Origin: Clostridiales bacterium UBA1446
GTDB lineage: Bacteria; Bacillota; Clostridia; Oscillospirales; Oscillospiraceae
Assembly (NCBI GenBank): GCA_002329245.1
Contig: DCTG01000116.1
Location: 1-15,497, forward strand
DNA: 15,497 bases
Direction: 5' to 3'
Shown: piece by piece, positions 1-7,895 of the stretch
Position numbering within the stretch: the first letter of the stretch is position 1
How the letters are laid out: every line of letters starts with the position of its first letter
The notes under the pieces: generated by a model
What the model saw: only the letters and a program-made list of their open reading frames with translations
What the model was told of the DNA's origin: nothing
Databases searched by the model: none
Position numbers and translations under genes: made by a program

Positions 1-1235
1 CGCCAGCAGTGCGGATACTGGTGCACCAGCGTCTGCGCGGCGAGCAGCGCGCCCCGCGCTTTAAGCTCCTCCAAAATCGCCTCGTTTGCTTTCTCGTAAA
101 AGAGTCCTTCGAACTTGCCTGCTTCTTTTGTCATATGACCGCGGTCGTCCACGGGGACCACCGTGCCGATGTTTGTTTTCCCCGCGGCGTCGTACTCCCG
201 GCAGATCAGGAAGTCCTCCATGCCGTGTCCGGGCGCGGTATGAACGCAGCCGCTTCCGGCCTCAAGCGTCACATGACCGCCGAGCAGAATGACCGACTCC
301 CGGTCGAAAAACGGGTGAGAGGCGGTCATGAGTTCAAACGTACGCCCCGGCAGCGTGGCGAGTATCCGATAATTTTCAAGCCCCGCAGCCTTTGCGACGG
401 ACTCGGCCAGTTTTTCCGCCACGATATAGACTTCCCCGTTTTCCGCCTGCATCAGAACATAGTCAAAATCGGGACCGAGGGAGATGGCAAGGTTCCCCGG
501 CAGCGTCCACGTCGTCGTGGTCCAGATGACGAAAAAGGTTTTGCTGAGGTCGCAGAAACCCTGCAGCCTGCCTTTGTCGTCGTGCAGGGGGAATTTTACA
601 AAAATGGCCTCGCACTTGTCGTCGGAATACTCGATTTCCGCTTCCGCCAGCGCGGTTTCGTCGTGGGGACACCAATAAACGGGTTTGAGTCCCTTGTAAA
701 TAAACCCCTTTTCAAACATTTTGCCGAAGACTTTTTCCTCTTCCGCCTCAAACGCGGGATCCATCGTAAGGTAGGGGTGATCCCAGTCTCCCAAGACGCC
801 CAACCGGATAAACTGCCCTTTCTGGATTTCGACAAACTTGGCCGCAAAGGCGTGGCAGGCGCTGCGGAACTCCGATACGGTCATTTTTTTGCGGTCCAAT
901 TTGTTTTGTTTGATAATCGCGCTTTCAATCGGCATCCCATGGTTGTCCCAGCCGGGCACATAGGGCGCCTGCCAGCCGCTCATATTTTTATAGCGGCAGA
1001 TAAAATCCTTCAGGCATTTGTTCATGGCCGTTCCCATGTGGATATAGCCGTTGGAGAACGGCGGGCCGTCATGCAGAACGAAGCGGGGCTTCCCCTCGTT
1101 TCGCTGTATCATTTTCTCGTATATGCTGCGCTCCTGCCAGGTTTTCAGCATATCCGGCTCCCGCGCCGGCAGGTTTGCCCGCATGGGAAACGCGGTTTTC
1201 GGCAGGTTTATGGTCTGATTATAATCCTGAAGCAT
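1..1235 (-). CDS. ileS: Isoleucyl-tRNA synthetase, N-terminal part (3' end beyond window)
   Basis: Cytoplasmic class I enzyme that charges tRNA-Ile and edits mischarged valine. The first 411 residues are visible, of the roughly 900-1000 usual for the family; the gene continues past base 1. The N-terminus has the bacterial type pattern (LPKTAFPMRANLPAREP, residues 11-27). The catalytic region begins with HDGPP (55-59) and the HIGH-type signature reads HMGT (66-69). GWDNHGMPIE (95-104) follows. The CP1 editing domain shows the threonine-rich stretch IWTTTTWTLPGN (237-248) and HTAPGHGMED (332-341), which keeps the conserved editing aspartate at 341. The ATG at 1235 is preceded by an AGGAG-type ribosome binding site about 8 bases upstream. 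It lies 133 bp downstream of divIVA. No T-box leader is seen. The KMSKS loop and C-terminal zinc region are outside the window. Confidence 0.97.
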   Translation of the reverse strand, partial: MLQDYNQTINLPKTAFPMRANLPAREPDMLKTWQERSIYEKMIQRNEGKPRFVLHDGPPFSNGYIHMGTAMNKCLKDFICRYKNMSGWQAPYVPGWDNHGMPIESAIIKQNKLDRKKMTVSEFRSACHAFAAKFVEIQKGQFIRLGVLGDWDHPYLTMDPAFEAEEEKVFGKMFEKGFIYKGLKPVYWCPHDETALAEAEIEYSDDKCEAIFVKFPLHDDKGRLQGFCDLSKTFFVIWTTTTWTLPGNLAISLGPDFDYVLMQAENGEVYIVAEKLAESVAKAAGLENYRILATLPGRTFELMTASHPFFDRESVILLGGHVTLEAGSGCVHTAPGHGMEDFLICREYDAAGKTNIGTVVPVDDRGHMTKEAGKFEGLFYEKANEAILEELKARGALLAAQTLVHQYPHCW

Positions 1236-1310
1236 GAACAGGCCCTCTCCTTTTTTCCCTCTCCGGGAATACAAAATATCACTCGCCGGAATCAATATAA
1301 AATGCCTTTT

Positions 1311-1342
1311 GCGCCGCAGGGGACTTTTTGTCCCTGCGGCGC
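1311..1342 (-). other. Strong GC-rich hairpin between divIVA and ileS
   Basis: A near-perfect inverted repeat: GCGCCGCAGGG at 1311-1321 pairs with CCCTGCGGCGC at 1332-1342. Two more pairs and one bulged base close a five-base loop. On the transcribed (minus) strand the stem is followed by AAAAGGCATTTTATATT rather than an uninterrupted T-run, so it is a poor intrinsic terminator. It could attenuate or pause read-through from divIVA into ileS, or protect a 3' end. The structure is seen directly; the role is inferred. Confidence 0.5.
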
Positions 1343-1368
1343 AGAGATTTGGCAGCGCGCGTTTATCG

Positions 1369-2130
1369 CTACTTGATCTCGTAATCCTTCCCGAACAGAA
1401 GGTTGTTAAAATCTATCTCACGAGGAAGGTCTTCCGTGTCCTCATCCAAGAGCTTTCTTTTCACGGGAGAAACCGCCGCCTGTTTTTCCTGACGCCCCAG
1501 GCGCTCCGCGGTATCCTCCTCGTCCTCGTCTTCCGTTTCTTCCACTGCTTCCGCTTCTTCCGGCTCGGGGTCCTCTTCCTTCGTCAAGTCCCCCTGTGCG
1601 GTTATCGTTCGGATGCTGTTTTCAATATCCTCCGCCGCTGCGGCGACCGGATCGGGCTCCGGCGGCGCCGGAGGGGGCGCCTGCAGCTCCGATAGGCTTT
1701 CCAAAAAGCTCAGCTCCCGCTGATACAGGTCCTTCAGCTTCGCTATGAAATTTGCCGCGGATTGCCGCGCGGCATTGAGGCGCATTTCCTCCGTGGCTAT
1801 CTCCTGCTGCAGCGCGAGCTTGCGCTCCGCCACCGCGGTTTCCGCTTCGCTTACTAGCTCCTTCTTTTTCGCGACGGCCTCTTCCACCATTTTGTCGGCC
1901 ATTTTCTGGGCGGCAAGAAGCGCCATGCGCATTGCCTCGTCCGTGCTGCGGTATTCCTCGACCTTATCCACCAGCACCTTGATTTTGCTCTTGAGGACCG
2001 CGTTTTCCTTATAAAGCGCCGAATAATCCGTGGTAAGCTGGTCTAGGAACTCGTCCACCATAGCCATATTATACCCGCCGAACGACGCTTTAGCAAACGA
2101 GCGCTGGGATACCTCCTGTGGTGTCATCAT
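1369..2130 (-). CDS. divIVA: DivIVA-family polar/septal scaffold protein
   Basis: Coiled-coil protein expected at curved membrane such as septa and poles, where DivIVA recruits division, cell-wall or sporulation factors. It has 253 residues, longer than B. subtilis DivIVA (about 164). The N-terminal lipid-binding domain is recognisable (TPQEVSQRSF, then SFGGYN and VDEFLDQL, residues 3-32). A long heptad-like helical region covers about 33-150. A proline/alanine-rich linker (151-165) and a very acidic stretch (about 185-207) follow. The conserved tail FNNLLFGKDY is at 241-250. Phe17 of the membrane-inserting loop is kept, but the next residue is Gly where B. subtilis has Arg18. Two adjacent ATG codons (2130 and 2127) are possible starts; a GGGAGGGGG site lies upstream. 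It sits between sepF and ileS, as in many Gram-positive division clusters. Confidence 0.93.
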   Translation of the reverse strand: MMTPQEVSQRSFAKASFGGYNMAMVDEFLDQLTTDYSALYKENAVLKSKIKVLVDKVEEYRSTDEAMRMALLAAQKMADKMVEEAVAKKKELVSEAETAVAERKLALQQEIATEEMRLNAARQSAANFIAKLKDLYQRELSFLESLSELQAPPPAPPEPDPVAAAAEDIENSIRTITAQGDLTKEEDPEPEEAEAVEETEDEDEEDTAERLGRQEKQAAVSPVKRKLLDEDTEDLPREIDFNNLLFGKDYEIK

Positions 2131-2177
2131 AGAGCAGTTTTCCCCCTCCCGCAGATTCTCTCTTTCACGGGCAGCGC

Positions 2178-2208
2178 CGGCACGGGCACGCCAAACGAAA
2201 CCGTGCCG
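2178..2208. repeat. Inverted repeat in the sepF-divIVA gap
   Basis: CGGCACGG at 2178-2185 and CCGTGCCG at 2201-2208 form a perfect 8-bp inverted repeat with a 15-base spacer, inside the 141-bp gap between sepF and divIVA. No T-run follows on the transcribed strand, so it does not look like an intrinsic terminator. It may be an RNA hairpin or a protein site; nothing in the sequence decides which. A G-rich run (minus strand, from C runs near 2209-2225) lies beside it. Confidence 0.3.
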
Positions 2209-2271
2209 CCCCCCCGTCCCCCGGGGGAAACGAACCCGACCAAAATCACTTAGGCAGGCAGCGCAAGCCCG

Positions 2272-2715
2272 TTAAAAATAAAGGCCGTTGTTTTCCAGCT
2301 CGTCGATCAGGTCGCCCAAAATATCCACATTGTAGGGCGTGATAATGTATGTATTGACCGCAACCTTTTTGATTTTTCCCTCGTTCGCATACGCGACGCC
2401 GGAAAGAAAATCCACCAGCCTGCGGGCAATTTCCTTGTTGGTCGATTCGAGGTTCAAAACGACTGTGCGCTTTTCCCGCAGGTGGTCGGCAATCTCCGCG
2501 GCATTTTCGAACCATTCGGGTTTTACGAGCACAACCTGAAGCTGGGTCGTCGTATGGATATTCACCACTTTGTTGTTCGACCGCTTTTCTTCCGGGTATG
2601 ACGAAAACAAACCGGAGCTGTCCCTGCCGCTTTGCACGGGTTCCTGAAAATCATCCATTTCTTCCTCGTCTTCATACGGCCGGGCCAAACGCTTCAGTTC
2701 ATCAAAAAGCCCCAT
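2272..2715 (-). CDS. sepF: Cell division protein SepF
   Basis: Cytoplasmic FtsZ-binding protein that tethers Z-ring filaments to the membrane and helps septum formation. The 147 residues match the usual length (about 150). It begins with a short amphipathic helix (MGLFDELKRLARPY, residues 1-14), the expected membrane anchor. An acidic, disordered linker (15-45) follows. The SepF core runs from about residue 50 to 135, including VVNIHTTTQLQVVLVKP (50-66) and FLSGVAYA (103-110), then TPYNVDILGD (126-135). The ATG at 2715 has a strong GGAGGA site just upstream. It starts 18 bp after yggS ends, so the two are probably co-transcribed, as in the B. subtilis ylm cluster. The usual intervening ylmG and ylmH genes are not found before divIVA. 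Confidence 0.96.
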   Translation of the reverse strand: MGLFDELKRLARPYEDEEEMDDFQEPVQSGRDSSGLFSSYPEEKRSNNKVVNIHTTTQLQVVLVKPEWFENAAEIADHLREKRTVVLNLESTNKEIARRLVDFLSGVAYANEGKIKKVAVNTYIITPYNVDILGDLIDELENNGLYF

Positions 2716-2733
2716 ACCTATCCTCCTCCGCTC

Positions 2734-3429
2734 CTAGTTTCGCGGCCCAAACAGAGCCGTTCCAATCCGCACAATATTGGCACCTTCCGCAATCGCATCC
2801 ACAAAGTCTGCACTCATCCCCATGGAAAGGTACCGTATGTTGTTATTATCATATGATTTCCGCTTTATGTCAACAAAAAGCTGGGCCATCTCCCGAAAAA
2901 ACCGGCGATTTTCCCCCGGAAGGTTCGCAATCGGCGGCACGGCCATCAGCCCGCACAGCCGCACCCCGGCGCATTCCGCCGCGCGGGCGGCAAGCGCGTC
3001 TAGTTCCTCCGGCCGGATGCCCGATTTATTCTCTTCCCCGCCGATGTTGATTTCAATCAGAATATCCTGCGTGATTCCGAGCGCAGACGCCTGCCGGTCA
3101 ATGAGGCGCAGCAGTTCTTCCGAGTCAACCGATTGAATGAGGTCCACCCTGCCGACCACCTGCCTGACCTTATTTCTTTGCAGGTGTCCGATGAAATGGA
3201 TTTGGGCGTCCCCGTACGCGTTGGCCTCCAAATGGCGCAGGAGTTCCTGCACCCGGTTTTCCCCGCAGGCGGTAACCCCCGCCCGCACAGCCGCACGGAT
3301 CCTGTCGTCCCCCTGGGCTTTTGTCGCCGCGACGAGGAGAATCTCCTCCGGGTCCCGCCCCGCGGCCCGGGCAGCCTCCGCTATCTCTTTTTTTACCGCA
3401 TGGAGGCGCGTCCGAATTTCCTGTTCCAT
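2734..3429 (-). CDS. yggS: YggS/YlmE-type PLP homeostasis protein
   Basis: Cytoplasmic pyridoxal 5'-phosphate-binding protein of the PLPBP (YggS/YlmE/PROSC) family. It has the alanine-racemase-like barrel fold, no established enzyme activity, and a role in balancing PLP and amino-acid pools. The 231 residues are the normal length. Lys37 in VAATKAQ is the expected PLP lysine. GENRVQE (56-62), HFIGHLQRNK (78-87) and the phosphate-binding end LSMGMSADF (201-209) with VRIGTALFG (220-228) are all present. NIGGEENKSG (128-137) corresponds to the family's NxxxExxKxG segment. The ATG at 3429 has GGAG 7 bases upstream. It is 62 bp after the HlyD-like gene and 18 bp before sepF. Pairing with sepF is a conserved Gram-positive arrangement, though the link between PLP and division is unexplained. 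Confidence 0.95.
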   Translation of the reverse strand: MEQEIRTRLHAVKKEIAEAARAAGRDPEEILLVAATKAQGDDRIRAAVRAGVTACGENRVQELLRHLEANAYGDAQIHFIGHLQRNKVRQVVGRVDLIQSVDSEELLRLIDRQASALGITQDILIEINIGGEENKSGIRPEELDALAARAAECAGVRLCGLMAVPPIANLPGENRRFFREMAQLFVDIKRKSYDNNNIRYLSMGMSADFVDAIAEGANIVRIGTALFGPRN

Positions 3430-3491
3430 ATCCCCGCTCCGTTTCCCGCATAGAAGTTTCCAAGTGAATGGCGCGGCTTCCCCGCGCGCCG

Positions 3492-4712
3492 CTACGCGAC
3501 CACTTTTCCGTCGTAAAGCCCTTCCCCGGCTACGATCACCAGATCCCCTTCCCGAATCGCCGCGGCATTGCCGCGGTCGTATTCCACAAGATAAAAGCTC
3601 TCTCCTTCGAAGAGAATCGTAACCGGTTTAAACTTGGCCTGCAGACCGGACAGGCAGTACACGCCGATTTTTCCGTCCTCTTCCACGCGAACCGCTTCCT
3701 TGGGTATTCGCAGCCCCGCACTGCTCGTCTGGACGAGCTGTGCGTTTTGTTCCCGCAGGAGCGTCGTTTCCGACAGGTTTCGCGTACAGGAAGCCAGCAC
3801 AAGAAGCTTTCCGCCTTCCGTCTTGCTAACGTGTTCTACCTGCATGGCAAGGTCGGCGGAAAACTCCCGTTCAAACTTGAGGCGGATCTTATTTCCCGCC
3901 TTGATTTCCTTCCCGTTTTGCACCTCGATTAAAAACGCAAAATACCACTTCGAGCCGCGGATGATTTTCCCCACATACCCGCTTTTCGCCTCGCCGGTTT
4001 CCGCGCGCATAAGCGCCTCCAAACCGGAGGGCGTCAGTTCTTTCACGGTTTCCGGGTTTAACCGTTCCTCCAGTCCGTCCACCAGCGCGGAATACGTGCC
4101 GGCTTCCGGCGCGTAAACCACGGTATAATTACCTGAGCCCATTCGCTCCAAAGCGGCCCGCCTTTCCCGCAGCGCCGCAGTCATTTTTTCAATCCCGTCC
4201 GCTCCGTAATAGACGTAATCCCGCTGAAAGATGAGATTCTTCAGGTTTTGCGCGGTTTTTTCAAGATTGGTCAGCCGTTTCTGCGCGGCCATCCCGCGCA
4301 AGGCAGCAAGAGAATCGGATATTTTTTCGTCCAGTTCCTTCCCGCTGATATCCAGGCCGTACGTACCGCCGAAATAAGAAAGCTGCTCCAGCTGGCGGTC
4401 GATTTCCGCCTTGTCCCGTTCGCGCTGCAGCGTATCCTGATCCGAATAAATTTTCGCCAAAACCTGGCCTTTGCCGATGCGTTCTCCTTCCGACGGCAGC
4501 ACGTCGACCAAAGAAGCATCCAAAGCAATCGGCAGCTCGTCCCGCACGAAAACGCCGGAAACGGAAACCCCGCGATCTACGGAAAGTGCGTAAACCAGTT
4601 CCGTCTTCAGGGGATGCAGCAGCCCGTTCGCCAAATTGACGCCGAGATAGGCTACTATCGCGAAAAAAAACAGCCATATAACCGTCTTTGTCAGGAAGGT
4701 GCCCTGTTTCAT
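3492..4712 (-). CDS. HlyD-like membrane-anchored adaptor protein, no pump partner nearby
   Basis: Single-pass membrane protein of 406 residues related to HlyD/membrane-fusion adaptors. One hydrophobic segment (about 8-28) follows a short positive N-terminus, so the rest should face outside. After it comes a first half of a barrel-sandwich (lipoyl-like) hairpin (about 48-92, including PSEGERIGKGQVLAKIY). A charged helical region (about 93-192, interrupted by FGGTYGLDIS) is followed by the second half (VVYAPEAGTYS, 198-208). C-terminal beta domains include GLRIPKEAVRVEEDGKIGV (333-351). The ATG at 4712 has GGGGAT 7 bases upstream and lies 10 bp after the hfq stop. No ABC or RND transporter gene is nearby, so an efflux role is unsupported. 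The position between hfq and yggS-sepF-divIVA suggests a link to envelope or division, which is inference. Family assignment is by pattern, not by a database search. Confidence 0.8.
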   Translation of the reverse strand: MKQGTFLTKTVIWLFFFAIVAYLGVNLANGLLHPLKTELVYALSVDRGVSVSGVFVRDELPIALDASLVDVLPSEGERIGKGQVLAKIYSDQDTLQRERDKAEIDRQLEQLSYFGGTYGLDISGKELDEKISDSLAALRGMAAQKRLTNLEKTAQNLKNLIFQRDYVYYGADGIEKMTAALRERRAALERMGSGNYTVVYAPEAGTYSALVDGLEERLNPETVKELTPSGLEALMRAETGEAKSGYVGKIIRGSKWYFAFLIEVQNGKEIKAGNKIRLKFEREFSADLAMQVEHVSKTEGGKLLVLASCTRNLSETTLLREQNAQLVQTSSAGLRIPKEAVRVEEDGKIGVYCLSGLQAKFKPVTILFEGESFYLVEYDRGNAAAIREGDLVIVAGEGLYDGKVVA

Positions 4713-4722
4713 ATGTAATCCC

Positions 4723-4962
4723 CTATGTTTCCCCGGTTTCTCCCGACGCGAGCACGACAGGGCGCTCCGGAATCACGGTTGAAATCGCATGCTTATAAAT
4801 CAGCTGCTGACGGCCTTCCGTCATGAGAATCACGGTAAACGGATCGTATCCTGCGACCCTGCCCCGGAGCTGGTATCCGTTCATGAGAAAAATGGTGACC
4901 GACAGCTTGTCCCGCCTGGCCTGCGCCAAAAATCCATCCTGCAGATTCAAAGGTTTTTGCAT
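4723..4962 (-). CDS. hfq: RNA chaperone Hfq
   Basis: Hexameric Sm-like protein that binds A-rich and U-rich RNA and can pair small RNAs with mRNAs. The 79 residues are typical of Gram-positive Hfq, with a very short C-terminal tail. LQDGFL (7-12) gives the proximal-face glutamine and N-terminal helix. Sm1 covers about 20-46 with FLMNGYQLRGRVAGYDPFTV (25-44). Sm2 contains YKHAISTV (56-63), the proximal uridine-binding motif. The frame is open to 5130, but the ATG at 4962 with AGGAG 10 bases upstream starts exactly where Hfq should. The longer reading would add 56 non-Hfq residues overlapping miaA. It lies 83 bp downstream of miaA, the same gene pairing seen in many bacteria. Confidence 0.96.
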   Translation of the reverse strand: MQKPLNLQDGFLAQARRDKLSVTIFLMNGYQLRGRVAGYDPFTVILMTEGRQQLIYKHAISTVIPERPVVLASGETGET

Positions 4963-5045
4963 CCCTGTTCCACTCCTTTTCTTTCCGGAGGATACAGGGG
5001 GCCGTCCGCTTCCCGGGATACATAGCCTGCCCGAATCCTCTCTGG

Positions 5046-5990
5046 CTATCGTAACCCAGCTTCTTCCATATAGTCTGTCGAACGCTGACAGGCTGAAACA
5101 AAATCGGGGGTTTTCTCCCAGAATATCCACCGAACGGCGGGATTTCGCTTAAACCAGGTCCGCTGCCGCTTTGCGTACTGCTGCGAGCGCAGCTTGATTT
5201 CCCCGGCCGCCGCCTCAAGGCTTTCGCCGAAGCGAAGCGCCCGTGCAATTTCCTTATAGCCGATTGCCTGCATCGCCGTGCAGGTATCCGGCACGCCTTT
5301 TTCCAAGAGCGCCTCCACTTCCCGCACAAGGCCGGCCTGCATCATATCGTCCACCCGTTTCGCGATCCTCGCCCGCAGGTCCGCCCGGTCCCGGAAATCC
5401 AGCCCGATGATCAACGCTTCATATTTCGGCGGCGCCAATGTGCTCTCCCTGTTGTATTCCGAAACGGTTTTTCCCGTTTCCTGCCAGATTTCGAGCGCGC
5501 GGATGATCCTCTTTTCATCCCCGGGATGGAGCCTTTTCGCCGTTTCCGGATCCACCGCCATGAGCTCCCCGTAAAGCTTATCCCGTCCCTCCGCCTCCAT
5601 CCTTGCGCGAAGCGCTTCCCGCAGCGCACGATCCGCCGGCCGGGGGGCGAATACCCTGCCGGAAAGCAGAGAATCCAAATACAACCCCGTGCCGCCTACC
5701 AAAATGGGAAGCGCGCCGCGCGCAAGAATGCCGTCGACGCAGCGGGAGGCGTCCGCGACAAAGCGCGCAACGGAGTAGTCCTCCCACGGGTCCACAATAT
5801 CCATCATGTGGTGCAGGACGCCGCGCCGCTCGTCGGGGCCCGGTTTCGCCGTCCCTATGTCCATCCCCCGGTACACCTGCATGGAGTCCACCGATACGAT
5901 TTCGCCGCCGTGCATAAGCGCCAGCTCCACGCCAAGGCGCGTCTTTCCGGTCGCCGTAGGTCCAACGATCGCCAATACCTTCGCAGGCAT
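5046..5990 (-). CDS. miaA: tRNA dimethylallyltransferase
   Basis: Transfers a dimethylallyl group to N6 of A37 in tRNAs that read codons starting with U, which improves anticodon pairing. The 314 residues match the family. The P-loop is GPTATGKT (10-17). VDSMQVYRGMDIGTAKP (34-50) is the hallmark tRNA/prenyl-binding segment, with the catalytic Asp35. LVGGTGLYLD (97-106) follows, and a Trp/Lys/Arg-rich C-terminal region (QYAKRQRTWFKRNP) is the usual tRNA-binding end. An in-frame GTG at 5999 would add three residues. I prefer the ATG at 5990 because GAGGTG sits 6 bases upstream. Its ribosome site overlaps the mnmG stop codon, so translational coupling is likely. Confidence 0.95.
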   Translation of the reverse strand: MPAKVLAIVGPTATGKTRLGVELALMHGGEIVSVDSMQVYRGMDIGTAKPGPDERRGVLHHMMDIVDPWEDYSVARFVADASRCVDGILARGALPILVGGTGLYLDSLLSGRVFAPRPADRALREALRARMEAEGRDKLYGELMAVDPETAKRLHPGDEKRIIRALEIWQETGKTVSEYNRESTLAPPKYEALIIGLDFRDRADLRARIAKRVDDMMQAGLVREVEALLEKGVPDTCTAMQAIGYKEIARALRFGESLEAAAGEIKLRSQQYAKRQRTWFKRNPAVRWIFWEKTPDFVSACQRSTDYMEEAGLR

Positions 5991-5996
5991 GCCGCT

Positions 5997-6002
5997 CACC
6001 TC
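5997..6002 (-). promoter_or_regulatory. miaA ribosome binding site overlapping mnmG stop
   Basis: GAGGTG on the minus strand, six bases before the ATG at 5990, shares bases with the mnmG TGA (6001-6003). It decides the ATG over the GTG at 5999, which would lie inside this site, and suggests that ribosomes finishing mnmG start miaA. Confidence 0.6.
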
Positions 6003-7878
6003 ACGCTTTCTCCCGCTCCCGCTCCAGATAAATCATAAGCGCCGTGATATCCGCCGGAGAGACCCCGGAAATCCGCGATGCCTGTCCCATATTCAATGGC
6101 CGGATTTTGGATAGCTTCTGCCGGGCTTCCAGCCGGAGCCCCTGGAGGGCGGAATAATCCAGCTCCTTCGGAAGCGCGCGTCCCTCCATGCGCCGAAACT
6201 CCTCCTGCTGCCGCTGCTGGCGGCGGATATACCCTTCGTATTTGAGGGAAATCTCCACCTGCTCCGCAACGTCGGCGGGAAGCTCCGGGCGCTCCGGATC
6301 AAAGGGAGAAAGGTCCCCGTAGGTAACGCGCGGACGCCGGAGCAGCTCCGCAAGGCGAACGCCGGTCTTTGCCGGAGACTCTCCCCGCTCGCTCAGAAGC
6401 CGGTTCAGGTCCTCCGTGAACGCCGCTCCCGTTCGTTCCAAACGCCTGATTTCTTCGTCCACCCGTTTGTATTTTTCCTCGACCCGTTCCAATCGCTCCC
6501 GGGAAATCAGTCCGATTCGGTATCCGATCCGGCACAGGCGGAAATCGGCGTTGTCCTGCCGGTGCAGCAGACGGTATTCCGTCCGCGCGGTCATCATCCG
6601 GTAAGGCTCCTCCGTTCCCTTGGTCACAAGATCATCCACCAGAACGCCGATATACCCGTCGCTTCGCGAAAGCACCATCTGTTCCCTTCCCAAGAGCTTC
6701 AGCGCGGCGTTGATTCCCGCAACCAGGCCCAACGCGGCCGCCTCCTCGTAGCCGGAGGAACCGACAAACTGGCCCGCTCCGAAAAGGCCGGATATTTTTT
6801 TGCTCTCCAAGGTCGGCAGCAGCTCCTGGGGGTTCACGCAGTCGTATTCGATCGCATAGGCCGGCCGGCTCATTTCCGCACGCTCCAAACCGGGCAGCGT
6901 ACGGAGCATCTGAAGCTGTACATCCTCCGGCATGGAGGAGGAAAACCCCTGAATATAGAGCTCCTCGGTTCCCAGGCCCATGGGTTCCAAAAAAAGCTGG
7001 TGCCGCTGCTTGTCCGCAAACCGGACCACCTTGTCCTCGATGGACGGGCAGTAGCGGGGACCGATTCCCTCGATTGCGCCGGAATACAGCGGCGAGCGGT
7101 CTAAATTCGCCCGAATGATTTCATGCGTCTTCTCCGTGGTATAGAGAAGATGGCATACCACCTTGTTCTCCGGCGGAACCCTTGTTTCGAAAGAAAAGGG
7201 AATGACCGGCTCGTCCCCGGGCTGGACTTCCATCTTCGAATAGTCGACCGAACGGCCGTTGATCCGCGGGGGCGTCCCCGTTTTAAACCGGCGCAGCTCC
7301 AGGCCAAGCTTCCTCAGGGAATCCGACAGCGTGACGGAGGCGAACATGCCGTCGGGTCCTCCCTCCTGCGTCACGTCGCCGATAATGGTGCGGCCTTTCA
7401 GATAGGTTCCGGTGCAGACGACGACCGCGCGGACGGAATAGACCGCGCCGGTCCGGACCACCACGGCGGAAACCGCGCCGTTCTCCGTCCGGATCTCCGT
7501 CACTTCCCCCTGCTTGAGATACAGGTTTTCCTGCCGCTCCAAAACCCGTTTCATTCGCTTCTGGTATTCCCTGCGGTCCGCCTGCGCGCGAAGGGAATGG
7601 ACCGCGGGGCCCTTTCCCCGGTTGAGCATGCGGAATTGGATGCAGGTCTCGTCGGCCGCGCGCGCCATTTCCCCGCCGAGCGCGTCAATTTCACGTACCA
7701 GGTGCCCTTTTCCGGTCCCCCCGATGGAGGGATTGCAGGGCATATTTCCAACCGCGTCCAAGTTAATGGAGAAACACAGGGTGCGAAGGCCTAAGCGGGC
7801 GGCGGCCAACGCCGCCTCGATACCGGCGTGCCCCGCGCCGATCACGGCAATATCATAACTTCCGGCTAAAAATTCCAT
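6001..7878 (-). CDS. mnmG: tRNA uridine-5-carboxymethylaminomethyl(34) synthesis protein MnmG (GidA)
   Basis: FAD enzyme that, with the GTPase MnmE, adds the carboxymethylaminomethyl group to U34 of several tRNAs. The 625 residues are the full family length. The dinucleotide fold starts immediately ([12 protein letters not shown], 12-23). [14 protein letters not shown] (48-61) includes the N-terminal catalytic cysteine. [16 protein letters not shown] (87-102), [26 protein letters not shown] with the second conserved cysteine, and [13 protein letters not shown] near the second FAD contact are all present. The frame is open upstream to a TTG at 7911 that would overlap the previous gene. The ATG at 7878 gives the standard MEFLAGSYD start, with AAAGG about 10 bases upstream. 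mnmE, usually adjacent, is not in the window. Confidence 0.96.
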   Translation of the reverse strand: MEFLAGSYDIAVIGAGHAGIEAALAAARLGLRTLCFSINLDAVGNMPCNPSIGGTGKGHLVREIDALGGEMARAADETCIQFRMLNRGKGPAVHSLRAQADRREYQKRMKRVLERQENLYLKQGEVTEIRTENGAVSAVVVRTGAVYSVRAVVVCTGTYLKGRTIIGDVTQEGGPDGMFASVTLSDSLRKLGLELRRFKTGTPPRINGRSVDYSKMEVQPGDEPVIPFSFETRVPPENKVVCHLLYTTEKTHEIIRANLDRSPLYSGAIEGIGPRYCPSIEDKVVRFADKQRHQLFLEPMGLGTEELYIQGFSSSMPEDVQLQMLRTLPGLERAEMSRPAYAIEYDCVNPQELLPTLESKKISGLFGAGQFVGSSGYEEAAALGLVAGINAALKLLGREQMVLSRSDGYIGVLVDDLVTKGTEEPYRMMTARTEYRLLHRQDNADFRLCRIGYRIGLISRERLERVEEKYKRVDEEIRRLERTGAAFTEDLNRLLSERGESPAKTGVRLAELLRRPRVTYGDLSPFDPERPELPADVAEQVEISLKYEGYIRRQQRQQEEFRRMEGRALPKELDYSALQGLRLEARQKLSKIRPLNMGQASRISGVSPADITALMIYLEREREKA

Positions 7879-7895
7879 CTTACAGCAACCTTTGC

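Noticed and set aside
9..1376. Long plus-strand open frame opposite ileS
   Set aside because: It is antisense to a clear IleRS coding frame and shows no family motif.
3470..3490. Short hairpin just after the HlyD-like gene (GGCGCG/CGCGCC) as a terminator
   Set aside because: Only six pairs and no T-run on the transcribed strand. In this GC-rich sequence such stems are expected by chance.
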